A program made the position numbers and the translations under genes. Positions 1 through 7,920 of a DNA stretch of 19,578 nt are shown in pieces. The notes under the pieces were generated by a model that saw only the letters and a list, made by a program, of their open reading frames with translations, had not been told where the DNA came from and made no database searches. Positions within the stretch are counted from its first letter, which is position 1, and the number at the start of each line of letters is the position of its first letter. Origin of the DNA: CAYRVX01 sp964642165 (lineage in GTDB: Bacteria; Planctomycetota; Phycisphaerae; SM23-33). The stretch spans positions 1-19,578 of the forward strand of contig CAZXOC010000125.1 of assembly GCA_964642165.1 (NCBI GenBank). Reading direction: 5' to 3'.

Positions 1-186
1 GCGGGCCGAAGCGCAACGATTCTCTGAATAGAGGGTTAGGCGGGGCCGTCAAATCGGTGTGACCTTGGCGTTTTTCGCCGAAATATCGCGTCGGCTCACG
101 CGACCACGCCGACAGGGCCGGTGGAAGGCCCCGGAAAGCAAACCGGACGAAGTCGGCAGGAAGGTCCAAACACAAGGAGTCGTGCG

Positions 187-1026
187 ATGATCAGGAAAGT
201 CATCAAGTTCGGAGTGGTACCGGCGGTGGTCCTGCTGTTGGTGGGAGGGCTGTTGCTCGGCGGCGACCTCTTCAGCTACGTCAACTCCTCGGTCAGCTCG
301 CTGCGGACGAGCGTGAGGGAGTCGATCCCCGTCGAGGCCGAGCTTCAGCGGGCCCGCGACATGCTCGAGGACATCATCCCCGAGATGCGGGCCAACGTGA
401 AGCTGATCGCCCAGGAGCAGGTGGAGATCGAGGCCCTCAAGCGCGACATCGCCCAGTGCGAGCACGGGTTGGGCGACGACGAGGCCCGCATCCGCAAGCT
501 GACGGCCCTGCTGGGCAGCGGCGAGACCTACTTCACGATCAGCGATCGGCGCTACAGCCGCGACGCGATCAGGAACGACCTGGCGCGGCGGTTTGAGCGG
601 CACAAGGAGGCCCAGGCCGTCGTCGCCGGCAAGGAGCGCCTTATGGCCGCCCGGGAGAAGAGCCTCGAGGCCGCCGAACAGATGCTGGATAAGGCGCGGT
701 CTCAGAAGGAGCTTCTGGCCAGCAGGATCGAGTCGCTCGCCAGCCAGAACCGGCTGGTCCGGGCCTCGTCCGTCGGCTCGAAGATCCAGCTCGACGACAG
801 CAAGCTCGCCCGGACCGAGCGCCTGCTTGGGCAGATCAAGAAGCGCCTGGACGTGGCCGAACGCGTGCTGGCCTACGAGGGCCGCTTCGTCGACGAGATC
901 CAGGTCAACGTGGTCGACGAGGCCGACCTCCTGACGCAGGTTCGGAACTACTTCGACGGCTCGGTGGAAGGCCAGGCCGTCGCCGTGGACGGCGAGGCCG
1001 TCGCGGGGTCCGGCGAGATCGACTGA
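187..1026 (+). CDS. Single-pass membrane protein with long coiled coil (conserved planctomycete hypothetical)
   Basis: The 279-aa protein begins at an ATG placed 7 bases after AAGGAG (174-179). This start is better than the upstream in-frame one at 121, which has no ribosome site. Residues about 7-28 form one hydrophobic helix (VVPAVVLLLVGGLLLGG), giving a short cytoplasmic N-terminus. Most of the rest is charged and helical, with heptad-like Leu/Ala spacing typical of a coiled coil, for example around residues 56-110 and 135-240. The C-terminus is acidic. I recall similar planctomycete proteins near BlaI/M56-type regulators, but no such partner is visible because the window starts just upstream. 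The biochemical role is unknown. A 180-base gap and a 13-bp inverted repeat separate it from the next gene, so it may belong to an upstream unit. I am confident that it is a gene, but not of its function. Confidence 0.85.
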   Translation: MIRKVIKFGVVPAVVLLLVGGLLLGGDLFSYVNSSVSSLRTSVRESIPVEAELQRARDMLEDIIPEMRANVKLIAQEQVEIEALKRDIAQCEHGLGDDEARIRKLTALLGSGETYFTISDRRYSRDAIRNDLARRFERHKEAQAVVAGKERLMAAREKSLEAAEQMLDKARSQKELLASRIESLASQNRLVRASSVGSKIQLDDSKLARTERLLGQIKKRLDVAERVLAYEGRFVDEIQVNVVDEADLLTQVRNYFDGSVEGQAVAVDGEAVAGSGEID

Positions 1027-1080
1027 GCCGAACCCCAGCCGCGCCCGCGCCCTGCGACGAGCGCGTACGGCAGGCCTTGC

Positions 1081-1137
1081 GGTATACTGGATGAGTGTCC
1101 CGCAGGCGGGGGGACATGCAGGCGCCGCCTGCGGGAC
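1081..1137 (+). promoter_or_regulatory. Possible promoter -10 and leader hairpin before the FHA-like gene
   Basis: TATACT at 1083-1088 resembles a -10 element, but no convincing -35 element lies 16-18 bases upstream. Just downstream, 1097-1109 and 1125-1137 are perfect 13-bp inverted repeats (GTCCCGCAGGCGG and its complement) around a 15-base spacer. There is no T-run after the right arm, so this is not a classical terminator. It could be a structured leader, the end signal of the preceding gene, or a dispersed palindrome. Confidence 0.35.
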
Positions 1138-1206
1138 GCCGCGGCCGCAAGGGCGCCCCGCCGGAACGGTAAGCGGACCAGGCAACGCCCAACGGGAGTC
1201 GGACCG

Positions 1207-2784
1207 GTGCTGATCCTTCAGATCAAACAAGCCGAGTGTGCCCTGGCGGACGGGCGGCTGGACGAGGCCTGCGAACTGGCCGCCGGCAAGGACGTACAAG
1301 GCCACCGCCGTGGGCAGCGGCTGATCGGGCAGCTCGTGCAGCGCCTGATCGAGCGAGGTACGGAGCACCTCGCCGCCGGGCACACTCGGGAAGCTCTGGC
1401 CGACTGCGACAAGGCCATGAAGCTCGGCGGCAACCTTCCGGAGGCCGTCGAGCTTCGGCGCCGGGTCGCCGAGGCGATCTCACAGAAGCGCCGGTCGGGC
1501 CACCGGCGCGGCGACCTGGTCACCACCGCGCGAGAGCACATTGAGAACGGGCGGCTGTCGTTGGGGGAGGGCCTGCTGGCCGACGCGCCGGACGACAGCG
1601 TCCGGGCGGGGCTGCTTCGACACGAGGCGGCGGCGCGGCGCAGCCGAGCCGAGGCCGCCCTCAAGCGCGCCCAGGCCGCCCTGGACCGGTCCGACTACGC
1701 CGCCGCCGTCGACGAGCTGCTGACCGCGCGCGCCCATCGCGCCGAGAGCGACGACATGGCGGACCTGGCGGCCCGGCTGGTCTGCGCCGCGGCCGGCTGG
1801 GCGCGGGAGGAGATGATCCGTGGCCGGGTGGACCTGGCCGCGTCCCTGTTGGGGCGACTGAAGCCCCTGGCCGGCGGCAGCCGCGACGTCGAGGACCTGC
1901 TTCGCGTGGCCGCCGAGTGCCGGCGGGCGTGGTCGGCGATCGGGCGCGGAGAGCTGCGCCGCGCCGGCGAGATCCTTCGCCGCGCCCGCGCGATGCTGCC
2001 GAAGGCCCAGTGGCTTCAGCAGGCGGTGGATTCGACCGGGCGGGCGGCCCAGGCGCTGGAGGACATCCGGTCCGGGCCGCTGGGCATGCTGCCGGAAAGC
2101 CAGGCGGAGACCCGCGAGCCGCACCCGGAGGAGACGCTGGCGGCGGAGAGCCCGCCGGTGCTCTCGCCGGTCGAGCCGGACCCGCCGGCAAGCGCCGGCA
2201 TCCTGCCCGGGCGGTTCCTCCTCCAGGTCGACGGGGCCGGCAGCTCGCTGGTCCTGCGCGAGCCCCGGGTGTCCTTCGGCCCGATCAGCTCCTCGCGCCG
2301 GCCGGAGGTCGGCCTGCTGGCCGATCCCGCCCTGCCCGTCGTGACCATCGAGCGCGCCGAGGGCGATTACTTCCTCCGCGCCGAGACGCCGGTGGGCATC
2401 AACGACCGGATGGTGACGGGCAAGCTCCTGGTCGACGGCGACCGGATCGCGCTGTCGCCGCGGTGCCGGCTTCGCTTCCGCCTGCCCAACGCCGCGAGCG
2501 GCTCGGCGGTGCTGGAGCTTTCGACGGCGCGGCTGCCGCAGGCCGACATCCGCCGCGTGATCCTGATGGATCGCGAGGTGATCATGGGTCCCGGCCCGGC
2601 CGCCCACGTCCGCGCGGATCACCTGGGCGAGCGGGCCGTCCTCTACGTGCGGGACGGGCGACTGCTGTGCCGCGCGAGGCTGGATCTGACCATCGACCAC
2701 AAGCCGGCGGACCCATCGGCCGGCATCCCCCTGGGCAAGCCGGTGCGGCTGGGGCCGCTCGGGCTGGTCGTCACCAGGGCATAG
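1207..2784 (+). CDS. Helical-repeat protein with two C-terminal FHA-like domains
   Basis: The 525-aa protein starts at GTG, preceded by GGGAG (1194-1198). Residues 1-290 are Ala/Leu/Arg-rich helix pairs resembling TPR repeats (for example LAAGHTREALADCDKAMKLG at 56-75 and LDRSDYAAAVDELLTARA at 159-176). A Pro/Glu-rich linker covers about 295-335. Residues 336-428 look like an FHA fold, with RVSFGPI near the first strands and LLVDGDRIAL at 407-416. Residues 446-525 look like a second FHA fold (EVIMGPG at 457-463 and LGKPVRLGPLGLVV at the end). The usual phosphothreonine-binding Ser/His signature is not obvious in either, so phosphopeptide binding is uncertain. No signal peptide or membrane helix is seen. 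It lies 51 bases before a Ser/Thr kinase and is likely its partner or scaffold. Confidence 0.8.
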   Translation: MLILQIKQAECALADGRLDEACELAAGKDVQGHRRGQRLIGQLVQRLIERGTEHLAAGHTREALADCDKAMKLGGNLPEAVELRRRVAEAISQKRRSGHRRGDLVTTAREHIENGRLSLGEGLLADAPDDSVRAGLLRHEAAARRSRAEAALKRAQAALDRSDYAAAVDELLTARAHRAESDDMADLAARLVCAAAGWAREEMIRGRVDLAASLLGRLKPLAGGSRDVEDLLRVAAECRRAWSAIGRGELRRAGEILRRARAMLPKAQWLQQAVDSTGRAAQALEDIRSGPLGMLPESQAETREPHPEETLAAESPPVLSPVEPDPPASAGILPGRFLLQVDGAGSSLVLREPRVSFGPISSSRRPEVGLLADPALPVVTIERAEGDYFLRAETPVGINDRMVTGKLLVDGDRIALSPRCRLRFRLPNAASGSAVLELSTARLPQADIRRVILMDREVIMGPGPAAHVRADHLGERAVLYVRDGRLLCRARLDLTIDHKPADPSAGIPLGKPVRLGPLGLVVTRA

Positions 2785-2835
2785 AGCACGTTGCGAGCCT
2801 CGGATAGACTGGACCTGGAAGAGAAACGCACGACG

Positions 2836-5376
2836 ATGCAGGAATTCCAGTACCAGCATGGTGATCGCCCGTTGGAGGGCTACACGATCCAGCACGGCAT
2901 CGGCCGCGGCGGGTTCGGCGAGGTCTATTACGCCGTCAGCGACGCCGGTCGCCAGGTCGCGCTGAAGGCCATCCAGGGCTACGAGCACATCGAGCTGCGA
3001 GGCGTGGGGCAGTGCATGAACCTCAAGAGCCCGCACCTCGTGACGATCTTCGACGTGAAGTACAACAAGCAGGGCCGTCCCTTCGTCGTGATGGAATACG
3101 TTTCGGGCCCGTCGCTGGGCGACCTGCTGGGCGACTCGCCGGGCGGGCTCGGCGTGCAGAAGGCCGCCTTCTTCCTCCGCGAGATCAGCAAGGGGCTGAC
3201 GTTCCTTCACGAGTGCGGCATCGTCCACCGCGACCTCAAGCCCGGCAACGTCTTCTACGAGAGCGGGTACGTGAAGATCGGCGACTACGGGCTCAGCAAG
3301 GCCATGAGCCCCAGCCGATGCAGCGGGCAAACGGTCACGGTCGGGACCGTGCACTACATGGCCCCGGAGATCGGCGACGGCTCGTACGACAAGAGCATCG
3401 ACATCTACGCCCTCGGCGTGGTGCTCTACGAGATGATCAGGGGCAGCCCGCCGTACACGGGCTCGAGCGTCGGCGAGATCCTGATGAAGCACATGTCGGG
3501 CGAGCCGGACCTCGCCGGCATCGAGGAGCCGTTCGCCTCCGTCATCCGCCGGGGGATGGACAAGGACCCGGCCCGGCGCTACTCGTCGGTCCAGGAGATG
3601 GTCGAGGCGGTCTTCGGCGCCGAGCACGTCCGCGAGAGCGTTTCGGTGTTCGCCCCGACGAGCCTGACGATGGTGGCGGGCAAGGCGGCGGTGAGGGTCA
3701 CGCCCACGCCGCCTTTGCCCCTGACGCCGCCTCCGCTGCCGAGGATCCCGCCGGTGCAGGCGCCGCCTCCCGGGCCGCCGATCCAGGCGCCGCGGCCGGT
3801 CGAGCCACCGGTGCTTCGTCCGATCGCCCAGGCGCCCCCCCAGGCCGTGAGGCTCCAACCGGCAGGCGGCGCGGCGGTCCTGGCCGCGCCGGCCCCCGTC
3901 GCCCTGCACGACCCGCTGCCTCTCAAGCAGCGCGTCTGGCTGGCACTGATCGCGATCGGCATCATGGCCCTCGGCGCCGGCTTCCTGAGCGACGGCCACG
4001 GGTGGCTCGACGAGCCGGTCCTCCGCGTCATCCTGGCGGCCGTGATGATCCTCGGCGCCACGGTCGGCATCAACCTGGGGCGGACGCGGCTGCGACTGTC
4101 GAACGAGTCGGCCCTCCTGGCGCGGCTGGGGCTCGGCGGGCCGGGCTGCATCCTCACGGTCCTGCCGGCGCTGGTGGTGATGGCCTTCGGCGTCGACGAG
4201 TACCGGCGCGAGCTGCACGTTGCCCAGGACGAGTTCTACGGCACGCTCGGGGCCGTCTGCGTGGTCCTGGTGCTGCTGAACTGGCTGCGATCGACGGCCC
4301 CCGGGCGGGCGAATCGCCTGGTGCTCGGGCACGCCTTTGCCGCCGCGGGACTGGGGCTGGTCTTCGCGGCGATCTTCGACGGGCTGATGGGCCTGGCCGC
4401 CGGCATCCTGGCGGGGATCGTCCTGGCCGTGCAGATCACCAGCCCGCTCCATCGCGACGAGCAGGTCGACGAAGGCTCCAACGGGTCCGCATCGGGCGCC
4501 GAGAAGAGCGCCCTGATGGGCGTCTCGCCGCGCAAGCGGCTGTGGGCGGTGGTCCTCTGCCTGGTCTGGTTCACCGGCTTCGGGGGGCTGCACCGATTCT
4601 ACGTGGGCAAGATCGGCACGGGTCTGCTGTGGCTTCTCACGGGCGGGCTGCTGGGCATCGGACAGCTCGTCGACCTGATTCGCATCCTGGCCGGGCAGTT
4701 CACCGACAGCCAGGGCCGCCCCTTGCTCATCTGGGAAGACGAGAAAGAGCTCCGCTCCGTGCACGCGGGCTCCGCCGCGCCGCCTGCCGGCCAGCCGGGC
4801 AAGCCCAAGCCGCGGGTCGTGCAGGCGGGGCGCGTCGATCGGCGCAACTGGCTCGGCCCGGTGCTGTCGGTCCTCGGCGGGCTGCTGATGTTCCTGGGCG
4901 TGCTGATCGGGCTGGCGCTGGCGGTGAACCTGCCGGCGATCATCGCGGCGGGCATCCCGGACGAGGGCCTGGCGCGGGACCTGGAGCAGGAGCTGGGGCG
5001 TGGCTGGCCGGAGCTGCTCCAGCGGATCGTCACCATTCTCATGTGGGTGGTGATGGTCCTGGCGGCGCTGGCGCTGATTGTCGCCCGGCGGCGCCGAGGC
5101 GTGGCGCCCATGTTCCGCGCCGTGCTGGGGGCCTTCGGGCTGCTGATGACGGTGGAGGCCCTCCAGGCCGCCTTCGGGGGCATCGCCTGGGACCGATTCT
5201 CCCGATTGATCGACGCCAACCTGGCAGGCGAGGCCGTTGAGCTGCTGTTCCGCCAGATCCACGAGCCCTCGGCCGTCCTGGGCGCCGTGCTCCTTCTGGC
5301 CTCCATGATCGTCCTGTGCTGGCCCGACCGGCGCCGCCGGGCGATCGCCGAGACGCCCGCCGGACGGGAGGCGTGA
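2836..5376 (+). CDS. Membrane Ser/Thr protein kinase with proline-rich linker and TM2 domain
   Basis: This is an 846-aa Hanks-type kinase. The start chosen is the ATG at 2836 after GGAAGAG (2817-2823); a TTG at 2791 is possible but has no ribosome site. The kinase domain covers about residues 16-262: glycine loop GIGRGGFGEVY (21-31), Lys44 in VALK, HRDLKPGN (131-138) with catalytic Asp133, DYG in place of DFG (150-152) and APE (176-178). All essential residues are present, so it should be active. Residues 290-360 are a proline-rich linker. Several hydrophobic helices follow (about 366-385, 396-415, 434-452, 468-484, 498-532). A TM2-like domain lies at 563-615 (GFGGLHRFYVGKIGTG at 581-596), with more helices at 673-705, 730-750, 758-785 and 812-829. 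No PASTA or other extracellular sensor domain is visible. The next gene begins 15 bases later, suggesting one operon. Confidence 0.95.
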   Translation: MQEFQYQHGDRPLEGYTIQHGIGRGGFGEVYYAVSDAGRQVALKAIQGYEHIELRGVGQCMNLKSPHLVTIFDVKYNKQGRPFVVMEYVSGPSLGDLLGDSPGGLGVQKAAFFLREISKGLTFLHECGIVHRDLKPGNVFYESGYVKIGDYGLSKAMSPSRCSGQTVTVGTVHYMAPEIGDGSYDKSIDIYALGVVLYEMIRGSPPYTGSSVGEILMKHMSGEPDLAGIEEPFASVIRRGMDKDPARRYSSVQEMVEAVFGAEHVRESVSVFAPTSLTMVAGKAAVRVTPTPPLPLTPPPLPRIPPVQAPPPGPPIQAPRPVEPPVLRPIAQAPPQAVRLQPAGGAAVLAAPAPVALHDPLPLKQRVWLALIAIGIMALGAGFLSDGHGWLDEPVLRVILAAVMILGATVGINLGRTRLRLSNESALLARLGLGGPGCILTVLPALVVMAFGVDEYRRELHVAQDEFYGTLGAVCVVLVLLNWLRSTAPGRANRLVLGHAFAAAGLGLVFAAIFDGLMGLAAGILAGIVLAVQITSPLHRDEQVDEGSNGSASGAEKSALMGVSPRKRLWAVVLCLVWFTGFGGLHRFYVGKIGTGLLWLLTGGLLGIGQLVDLIRILAGQFTDSQGRPLLIWEDEKELRSVHAGSAAPPAGQPGKPKPRVVQAGRVDRRNWLGPVLSVLGGLLMFLGVLIGLALAVNLPAIIAAGIPDEGLARDLEQELGRGWPELLQRIVTILMWVVMVLAALALIVARRRRGVAPMFRAVLGAFGLLMTVEALQAAFGGIAWDRFSRLIDANLAGEAVELLFRQIHEPSAVLGAVLLLASMIVLCWPDRRRRAIAETPAGREA

Positions 5377-5391
5377 GAGGTACATAAGACC

Positions 5392-6771
5392 ATGTTCTTC
5401 TTGCCATTATTCGGAATCCTGGCCGTCCTGGTGGTGCTCGGCCTGCTGGTCGGCGGGGCNNNNNNNNNNNNNNNNNNNNNNNNNNNNNNNNNNNNNNNNN
5501 NNNNNNNNNNNNNNNNNNNNNNNNNNNNNNNNNNNNNNNNNNNNNNNNNNNNNNNNNNNCTGGCCGTCCTGGTGGTGCTCGGCCTGCTGGTCGGCGGGGC
5601 GGTTCTGCTGGTCGTGCGGCGGCGGCGAAAGTCGCCGGCCTGGGTGCTCGGGCTTGGCGGAGGGGTCCTCCTCCTGCTGCTTCTGGCGGCAACGGCGCTG
5701 CACTGGAGCTCCGCGACCGGGAGACGACATGTGGAGGTCGTCCGCCGTGCTCGGGACGCGGTCGCGGTCCACCAGAGGCGCGTGGTGCACGAACCGGACC
5801 GCCCCGGCGCCATGGCATCGCTTTCGCCGCCGGACGTGTCGGACTCCGTCTTCCCCGCCGACCTGTACCCTTCGTCCGCCCTGGCGGCGCGGGCCGCCGC
5901 CACGCAGTTGAAGTCGTCTGTAGCCAGGCTCTCCGGGGGCGGGGCGTCGCTGCCGGTGCTCCACGTGGTGGGCAAGGTTGAACCGGACGTGCTGAAGCAG
6001 GTGGCGGATACGCTTCGCGAGGATACGCTGGTCGAGCGCGTGGAGGTCCACCGGCTCCCGTCGGCGGAAGCGCCCGCGCCGCCGGGGCGCGATATCCTTC
6101 TGTGTGCGGTGCGCGCGGACAGCGGCTCGCAGGGCAGCGTGCAGTTGGTGCTCAGCAACCCGGCCGGGCAGGTGTCGCAATCGGCGCGGTTCGTCGCCAA
6201 GCCGTGGGCGGCGGACTTCGCCCGGTACATCAGCGAGTCGCCCCAGGCGAGGATCGCCGCGCAGTCGCGCCGTCCCTGTGCGACGCTCCAGGAGGCTCGG
6301 CAGGCCGCGCTCGACGATGCGACCAACCAGATCCTCCCGCAGGTCCTGCAGTCCGTCGACCGCGCGGTGGCCGAGGGCCGGTGGCCCAGCCGCGTTCGCC
6401 CGAGTCCGGCGGAGGTGCGGCAGTGGCTGCAAATGGAGTTCGGGCGCGGGGTGCTGGTGAAGGACCGTTTCGCGCAGCGGTTCGCCCGGCCGTACGGCAA
6501 TCTGTGGCGCCAGTCGCTCCTGATCGACGCCTCGCCGCGGCACCTGGACTCCCTCGCCAGCAACATCATGTCGCGGGCCTCCAGGCTGCGGAGGACGGAG
6601 GTGCGCGGCTGGTACCGTCTCGGGATGACGCTCGGCGGCCTGGTCGTGCTGATCGTGGCGGTCTACCTGGTGTTGAACGCGGCGACGAAGGGGTATTATG
6701 TGTGGGTGCTGCGACTGGCGGCGGTGGCCCTGATCGCGGGCGGTGCCGTCGTGGTGCTGCTGACGGCATAG
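5392..6771 (+). CDS. Unrecognised four-helix membrane protein interrupted by an assembly gap
   Basis: The ATG lies 15 bases after the kinase stop, with GAGAGG (5375-5380) as the likely ribosome site. The reading frame is the same before and after the 100-N gap. The 41 bases on each side of the gap are identical, so the real product is probably about 412 aa rather than 459. In that version residues 3-28 and 37-57 are hydrophobic helices separated by an RRRRK stretch. Residues about 60-355 are a soluble domain, and 363-382 and 388-410 are two further helices at the C-terminus. I recognise no domain or catalytic motif. Because of its position between a kinase and a sigma factor, it may be a membrane partner or substrate of the kinase; that is inference only. 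Confidence 0.8.
   Translation: MFFLPLFGILAVLVVLGLLVGGXXXXXXXXXXXXXXXXXXXXXXXXXXXXXXXXXXLAVLVVLGLLVGGAVLLVVRRRRKSPAWVLGLGGGVLLLLLLAATALHWSSATGRRHVEVVRRARDAVAVHQRRVVHEPDRPGAMASLSPPDVSDSVFPADLYPSSALAARAAATQLKSSVARLSGGGASLPVLHVVGKVEPDVLKQVADTLREDTLVERVEVHRLPSAEAPAPPGRDILLCAVRADSGSQGSVQLVLSNPAGQVSQSARFVAKPWAADFARYISESPQARIAAQSRRPCATLQEARQAALDDATNQILPQVLQSVDRAVAEGRWPSRVRPSPAEVRQWLQMEFGRGVLVKDRFAQRFARPYGNLWRQSLLIDASPRHLDSLASNIMSRASRLRRTEVRGWYRLGMTLGGLVVLIVAVYLVLNAATKGYYVWVLRLAAVALIAGGAVVVLLTA
5460..5559. other. Assembly gap of 100 Ns
   Basis: Exactly 100 Ns, a conventional length for a gap of unknown size. Bases 5419-5459 before the gap and 5560-5600 after it are identical over 41 bases, so the two contig ends probably overlap and no sequence is missing. 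Removing the Ns and one copy deletes 141 bases (47 codons) and keeps the frame. Confidence 0.98.
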
Positions 6772-6779
6772 AAAGACCG

Positions 6780-6880
6780 TCAGCGATCGGGCGTCGCCCT
6801 TCCAGGCCGAGCGGGGCGCGCCCGGGGGCGCGACTCGGCCTGGGTGCCAGGAACGCGGAGGGCAGATCGCGGATCGCTGA
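6780..6880. repeat. Nested inverted repeats (strong hairpin) upstream of the sigma factor gene
   Basis: CCAGGCCGAG (6802-6811) pairs perfectly with CTCGGCCTGG (6834-6843). Inside it, CGCGCC (6817-6822) pairs with GGCGCG (6827-6832) around a 4-base loop. An outer 9-bp repeat (6780-6788 with 6872-6880) frames almost the whole 118-base intergenic region. No T-run follows, so it is not a standard intrinsic terminator. It could reduce read-through from the kinase operon into the sigma gene, stabilise the upstream mRNA, or control sigma factor expression. Confidence 0.6.
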
Positions 6881-6889
6881 AAGCGCCAG

Positions 6890-7846
6890 ATGGCCGAACT
6901 AAGCCAGGCTGATCGGTTCCTGCTCGAGGGAATCCGCCGGGCCGACGCCGATTCGTGGTCCCACCTCGTGGACCGCTTTCGGGGCCGGCTGTTCGCCTTT
7001 GCGCAGAGCCGCCTGCGCAGCTCTCACGACGCCGAGGACGTCGTCCAGGAGACGTTCATGACGTTCCTGAAGGGCCTGGGCGCGTTCCGGGGCGAAGCGG
7101 GCCTGGAGACGTACCTGTTCACGCTCCTGCGGCGGCGCGTGGCGGACTACTTCCGGGCGCGGGGGCGCAAGCTCAGCGTCTGCCTGCTTCACGACGTCGT
7201 CCGCCCGGAGGACGAAGGCGACGCCGCCGAACCCATGGCCCGCGTGCCGTCGCCCGACCCGTCGGCCAGTTGGTACGTCCGCCGCCGCGAGCAGGACGAC
7301 GTCCGGCGCGAGGCCCTCGCCGGCGCGATCCGCAGCCTCGTCAACGGGTACAAGAAGTCGCTCAACTTCCGCGACCTGAAGATCGTCGAGATGCTCTTCT
7401 ACTGCCAACTCGCCAACAAGGAGGCCGCGAAGGTCGCCCACCTGGGCGAGAAGCAGATCGCCCTGATCAAGCACCGCTGCCTCAAGAAGGTGCGGGAGAA
7501 GGTCTCGCGGCTGCTGCGCTCGCGCGGCATGGAGCCCGCGACGGACGATGCGCCCGCGGCGTCCGAGGCGATGCTGAGCGAGACCTGGGAGGCCCTGCGG
7601 CTGAGCTGTCCCAAGCGCAGCACCGTGGGCGCGTACCTGTTGGAGACGCTGGACGATCCCTGGCGCGACTACGTGGACTTCCACCTGCACCAACTGGGCT
7701 GCCAGTTCTGCCTGGCCAACCTGGAGGACCTCAAGCGGCAGGACGCCAAGCCGACGGGCGCGGCGCTGCGAGACCGCATCCTCCAGTCCACCATCGGCTT
7801 CCTGCACCAGTCCTACCTCGGCACGCAGAACAACGGGCGCAGCTAG
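6890..7846 (+). CDS. ECF-like RNA polymerase sigma factor with fused C-terminal ZAS-like zinc motif
   Basis: The protein is 318 aa, much longer than a typical ECF sigma factor (about 170-200 aa). Region 2 covers about residues 10-92, with the familiar DAEDVVQETFMTFLKGLGAF (47-66) followed by LETYLFTLLRRRVADYFRAR (72-91). Region 4 covers about 145-210 (LANKEAAKVAHLGEKQIALI, 174-193, as helix-turn-helix). The C-terminal part has Cys240 followed by RSTVGAYLLETLDD and then HQLGCQFC (267-274). This is a HX3CX2C pattern as in zinc-binding anti-sigma (zf-HC2) domains, including the usual preceding helix. A self-contained regulator on the same chain is therefore plausible. The ribosome site is weak. 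The gene follows the kinase operon after a hairpin-rich gap, fitting the known planctomycete pairing of ECF factors with Ser/Thr kinases. Confidence 0.9.
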   Translation: MAELSQADRFLLEGIRRADADSWSHLVDRFRGRLFAFAQSRLRSSHDAEDVVQETFMTFLKGLGAFRGEAGLETYLFTLLRRRVADYFRARGRKLSVCLLHDVVRPEDEGDAAEPMARVPSPDPSASWYVRRREQDDVRREALAGAIRSLVNGYKKSLNFRDLKIVEMLFYCQLANKEAAKVAHLGEKQIALIKHRCLKKVREKVSRLLRSRGMEPATDDAPAASEAMLSETWEALRLSCPKRSTVGAYLLETLDDPWRDYVDFHLHQLGCQFCLANLEDLKRQDAKPTGAALRDRILQSTIGFLHQSYLGTQNNGRS

Positions 7847-7920
7847 GCGCGCGGCGGCGGCGTGTTGCGTCGGGTGTGTCTTCCTGCAAGAATGGGCGTG
7901 CACGAATCGAGGAGGCGACC

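Noticed and set aside
1..186. A regulatory region or partial upstream gene at the left edge
   Set aside because: Only a weak GGCG-T5-CGCC hairpin (around 67-79) and the ribosome site of the first gene are visible; no coding frame or promoter could be supported.
1132..1150. A 19-bp sequence also found exactly at 10986-11004
   Set aside because: It is a G+C-only core with a NotI-like site. One copy is inside the lipoprotein coding end. A chance match of this length is not surprising in DNA this GC-rich.
1480..5385. A 1301-codon open frame on the minus strand across the FHA-like and kinase genes
   Set aside because: It is antisense to two well-supported genes. Its product is rich in Arg, Pro, Gln, Asp and His with no domain, which is the usual by-product of GC-rich codon use.
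5419..5600. A real tandem duplication of the first membrane helix
   Set aside because: The identical copies sit exactly at the edges of a 100-N gap, which is far better explained by overlapping contig ends.
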